Shown here: in pieces, positions 39,401-39,569 of the stretch
Layout of the letters: every line of letters starts with the position of its first letter
Numbering within the stretch: position 1 is the first letter of the stretch
NCBI GenBank assembly: GCA_964624765.1
Contig: CAZUZO010000008.1
Location: 1 to 39,569 of the forward strand
DNA: 39,569 nt
Origin: JAGTVB01 sp964624765
GTDB lineage: Bacteria > Pseudomonadota > Gammaproteobacteria > HK1
Reading direction: 5' to 3'
The notes under the pieces: model-generated
The model's database searches: none
Seen by the model: the letters and a program-made list of their open reading frames with translations, nothing else
Told to the model about the DNA's origin: nothing
Translations under genes and position numbers: made by a program

Positions 39401-39569
39401 CTAAGCGCCCTCCCCGCGCACATCAAACCTCACCTGGCGCCACAGCTCCACCTCGCTGCCCTCCTCGATGCCGTAGGGGGCGATGCACAGGGCCTCGATC
39501 GGCGGCTCCAACCTCGGCATCGCCTTCACGGCCCTCGACAACGGGGTGCGCGCCTGTGCCGATCCCCAG
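39401..39569 (-). CDS. C-terminal end of an unidentified gene
   Basis: The frame ends at TAG (39403-39401 on the minus strand) and is open to the window edge, encoding about 55 residues: LSRAVKAMPRLEPPIEALC, then IAPYGIEEGSEVEL, then WRQVRFDVRGEGA. The GIEEGSEVEL stretch recalls the C-terminal part of DUF3731-type Hsp70-like proteins, but this is a weak impression. The body lies outside the window. Confidence 0.4.
   Translation of the reverse strand, partial: WGSAQARTPLSRAVKAMPRLEPPIEALCIAPYGIEEGSEVELWRQVRFDVRGEGA

Noticed and set aside
1..39569. CRISPR array or tRNA/rRNA genes
   Set aside because: No regularly spaced direct repeats with unique spacers and no structured RNA gene were recognised in the window.

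Overview
This window looks like a chromosomal piece of a gammaproteobacterium. The reasons are a polar-type flagellar rod/hook operon with sigma-54-like promoters, a general (type II) secretion operon in gammaproteobacterial style, a long Mrp-like cation/proton antiporter operon, and the mix of RAYT/REP, PIN toxin, ISAs1 and DUF29 genes often seen in sulfur-oxidising Chromatiales-type genomes. The exact taxon cannot be fixed from the sequence; no rRNA or tRNA gene is visible.

Layout. (1) 306-7823, plus strand: a tightly overlapping Mrp-like operon with subunits E, F, G, a fused MbhD/MbhE/MnhB-type subunit, C, and three different NuoL/M/N-like proton-channel subunits with a small two-helix protein between the second and third. 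(2) 7856-11910, minus strand: a GGDEF diguanylate cyclase, an HDOD protein, the flagellar chaperone FlgN and the P-ring chaperone FlgA. (3) 12690-18117, plus strand: flgBCDEFGH behind a strong sigma-54-type promoter; the operon stops after flgH and flgIJKL do not follow. (4) 18441-28147, plus strand: type II secretion genes gspC, D, E, F, I, J, K, L, M, with no gspG or gspH. (5) 28179-31436, minus strand: UDP-glucose 4-epimerase, a DUF457/YdjM-type membrane protein and a glycine-zipper lipoprotein. (6) 31996-35673, plus strand: a hybrid histidine kinase and an NtrC-type sigma-54 activator, followed by a good sigma-54-type promoter and the start of a contractile tail/injection sheath gene that is cut off by an ISAs1-type remnant. 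(7) 37216-38660: a RAYT/REP locus in which a ribbon-helix-helix/PIN toxin-antitoxin pair sits between the RAYT gene, which carries an in-frame stop codon, and a duplicated piece of the RAYT 3' end. (8) A DUF29 gene and the C-terminus of an unidentified minus-strand gene close the window.

The intergenic gaps carry three families of short non-coding repeats. Family A (four copies, 136-143 bp) has nested terminal inverted repeats whose two arms change together between copies. Family B (one full copy of about 219 bp and two partial copies) brackets the flgB-H block in opposite orientation. Family C (three degenerate copies) lies before mrpC, across the flgA start, and before flgG. These repeats coincide with places where expected genes are absent or leaders are altered.

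The parts most worth attention are the two-component system that appears wired by a sigma-54 promoter to a broken contractile sheath gene, the toxin-antitoxin cassette nested in the RAYT/REP unit, the covarying family A repeats, and the three-channel Mrp-like complex with its small membrane protein.
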